NCBI GenBank assembly: GCA_964581455.1
Contig: CAZOOT010000093.1
Coordinates: 1 to 13,688 of the forward strand
Source: VBAS01 sp964581455
GTDB taxonomy: Bacteria; Bacteroidota; Bacteroidia; Chitinophagales; Chitinophagaceae
Length of the DNA: 13,688 nt
Reading direction: 5' to 3'
The notes beneath the pieces were generated by a model that saw only the letters and a program-made list of their open reading frames with translations, did not search any database and was not told the origin of the DNA. Position 1 is the stretch's first letter. Every line of letters begins with the position of its first letter. Made by a program: the position numbers and the translations under genes. This document shows positions 12,688 to 13,688 of the stretch, in pieces.

Positions 12688-13188
12688 TTACGCATTCATC
12701 ATATTCTGTATTTTTTCATTTTTATTTCTCAGGTCAATACCGCCTTCCAGCATGGATTTTAAGTTGGCCAAATAAAATGTCCATCCGGTTTTGCAGCCGA
12801 TATGCCAGTCTTGTTTTGATTTATCATCAGTTGGAATATTGTCCTGAACCAATTCAACCATCTGCTCTCCCTGTTCTTCATAAATTTTTACAGTACAAAT
12901 GCCAGCTGCACCAAATCGAAATTTGAAAAGATCTTTACCGTTTGCTTCCAGTATTTCTCCATGTTCCACCACATCATCAGCATAGCCGTGCCACCACCAG
13001 GAATAACGGTCCCCCTTTTTTACATATTCGTCTCCTGTAAAAAAACTGCCATCTGCTTTTTTATAATCAGATCTGCGGAGAAACCAATATTCAATTCCTT
13101 CTTTGCTGGCCCAGCACCAATACAATTTTTCTGTAGAAGCTTTTACATTTATACGAACCGTAAAACGGCTCCAGTCAAAATTTGCCAT
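12688..13188 (-). CDS. AHSA1-type SRPBCC protein
   Basis: A 166-residue cytoplasmic protein. FTVRINVKASTEKLYWCWASKEGIEYWF at the N-terminus, with a W-x-W-W-HGY segment (YSWWWHGY) in the middle and the CKTGWTFYLANLKSMLEGG helix at the end, is the usual pattern of AHSA1/START-like proteins of the activator-of-Hsp90 group. These bind hydrophobic ligands or chaperone partners; no specific role can be given. It starts 3 nt after the DUF6265 stop, so the pair is co-transcribed. The stop codon is followed within 5 nt by hairpin repeat copy C. Confidence 0.87.
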   Translation of the reverse strand: MANFDWSRFTVRINVKASTEKLYWCWASKEGIEYWFLRRSDYKKADGSFFTGDEYVKKGDRYSWWWHGYADDVVEHGEILEANGKDLFKFRFGAAGICTVKIYEEQGEQMVELVQDNIPTDDKSKQDWHIGCKTGWTFYLANLKSMLEGGIDLRNKNEKIQNMMNA

Positions 13189-13191
13189 ATC

Positions 13192-13677
13192 TCAGTTTTT
13201 AAATCGTGAATAATAAAAATCTGATTTTTTCTCCGGCATGGCCGGACCTCCATCTATAAATGCATAAATAGAATCTTCACTTATCAGCTGATATGAAATT
13301 CTTTTGGGGAAATCATGATCAGGATTTTCTGCCACAAAACCCGATGGGTTATTAGAAGTGATCCTGAATTTTACAGGTTTGTTATCATTCTGTCCTTGTG
13401 CAAGAGGGATATAGAAGTATTCCTTATTTCGATGAACTAATTGAATTCTCTCCAGCAAATCAGTACCTCCGGAAATATTTACCCTGATACTTTCCCCGGA
13501 TAATGTACTGTCATCTGTGCTGATCCATGTCTCTATAATTATTCCACGTTTAGTTTCCATTTTCCAGCTGCCGATTATCCAGTTGAATTTTTCCATTTTA
13601 TTTTCAGGAACTTCCTTTTCAGTCAGCCATCCTGACAAAACAATAAATAAAAAACAAAATGCAATTATTTTTCTCAT
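13192..13677 (-). CDS. Exported DUF6265 protein
   Basis: A 161-residue protein. Residues 1-18 look like a signal sequence (MRKIIAFCFLFIVLSGW). The rest matches DUF6265: FNWIIGSWKME at 31-41, ETWISTDDSTLSGES, LLERIQLVHRN, YFYIPLAQGQN, FVAENPDHDFPKRISYQL and IDGGPAMPEKK, a lipocalin-like small beta-barrel pattern. Function is unknown. The signal ends in LSG followed by Trp17 where lipoproteins have Cys, so it may be a secreted protein, or a former lipoprotein. It is the first visible gene of the minus-strand group; its promoter lies at or beyond the window end. Confidence 0.82.
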   Translation of the reverse strand: MRKIIAFCFLFIVLSGWLTEKEVPENKMEKFNWIIGSWKMETKRGIIIETWISTDDSTLSGESIRVNISGGTDLLERIQLVHRNKEYFYIPLAQGQNDNKPVKFRITSNNPSGFVAENPDHDFPKRISYQLISEDSIYAFIDGGPAMPEKKSDFYYSRFKN

Positions 13678-13688
13678 ATCAATGTTTA

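Noticed and set aside
12609..12689. Intrinsic terminators from hairpin plus T-run on the plus strand (copies B and C)
   Set aside because: No plus-strand gene leads into them, and on the coding (minus) strand no T-run follows the hairpin. They may limit antisense transcription, but I do not call them terminators.
1..13688. tRNA or rRNA genes, or a classic insertion sequence transposase
   Set aside because: None seen on either strand.

Overview
The window looks like a chromosomal scaffold from a member of the Bacteroidota, most likely a relative of the Chitinophagaceae. The signs are a protein with a type IX secretion (T9SS) sorting domain, a DUF5916 outer-membrane-type protein, a surE-lpxB gene pair, several small families common in this phylum (DUF6728, DUF6265, DUF4287/DUF5655), AT-rich spacers, and promoter -7 elements of the TAnnTTTG type. 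A run of exactly 100 N (11135-11234) marks an assembly gap, so this is probably a draft or metagenome assembly.

Left part (1-4480): a secreted T9SS cargo protein and a PdeM-type metallophosphoesterase lie on the plus strand. They are followed, stop codon against stop codon, by a convergent 816-residue DUF5916 protein. Middle part (4480-8067): a LexA/CI-like XRE-S24 repressor is divergent from surE. surE overlaps a small three-helix membrane protein gene, and lpxB (lipid A disaccharide synthase) follows after a spacer that holds a GC-rich inverted repeat. A 53-residue DUF6728-type membrane protein is encoded on the minus strand, and its end overlaps the end of lpxB.

Right part (8135-13677): everything reads on the minus strand. 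A first group is an exported two-domain rhodanese, an exported DinB-fold protein and an SRPBCC protein. A second group, in transcription order, is a DUF6265 protein, an AHSA1-type SRPBCC protein, a GxxExxY PD-(D/E)XK-nuclease-like protein, a TfoX N-domain protein, a second DinB protein, a DUF1801 protein (these last two interrupted by the N gap) and a DUF4287-DUF5655 protein. Tight spacing (3-nt gap, ATGA overlap, 7-nt gap) suggests co-transcription.

The most interesting structure is around the GxxExxY gene. It is packed between copies of a roughly 60-bp hairpin repeat, one a few bases after its stop codon and two in tandem just before its start. Each repeat is built from 9-nt units (three units, a short loop, three complementary units). 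The unit of gene plus hairpins fills the space between two genes of an otherwise compact operon almost exactly, and it resembles an inserted cassette. A solo repeat with a different sequence but a similar plan lies upstream of lpxB. I infer a repeat/nuclease-type mobile or domesticated element; the sequence alone does not prove it.
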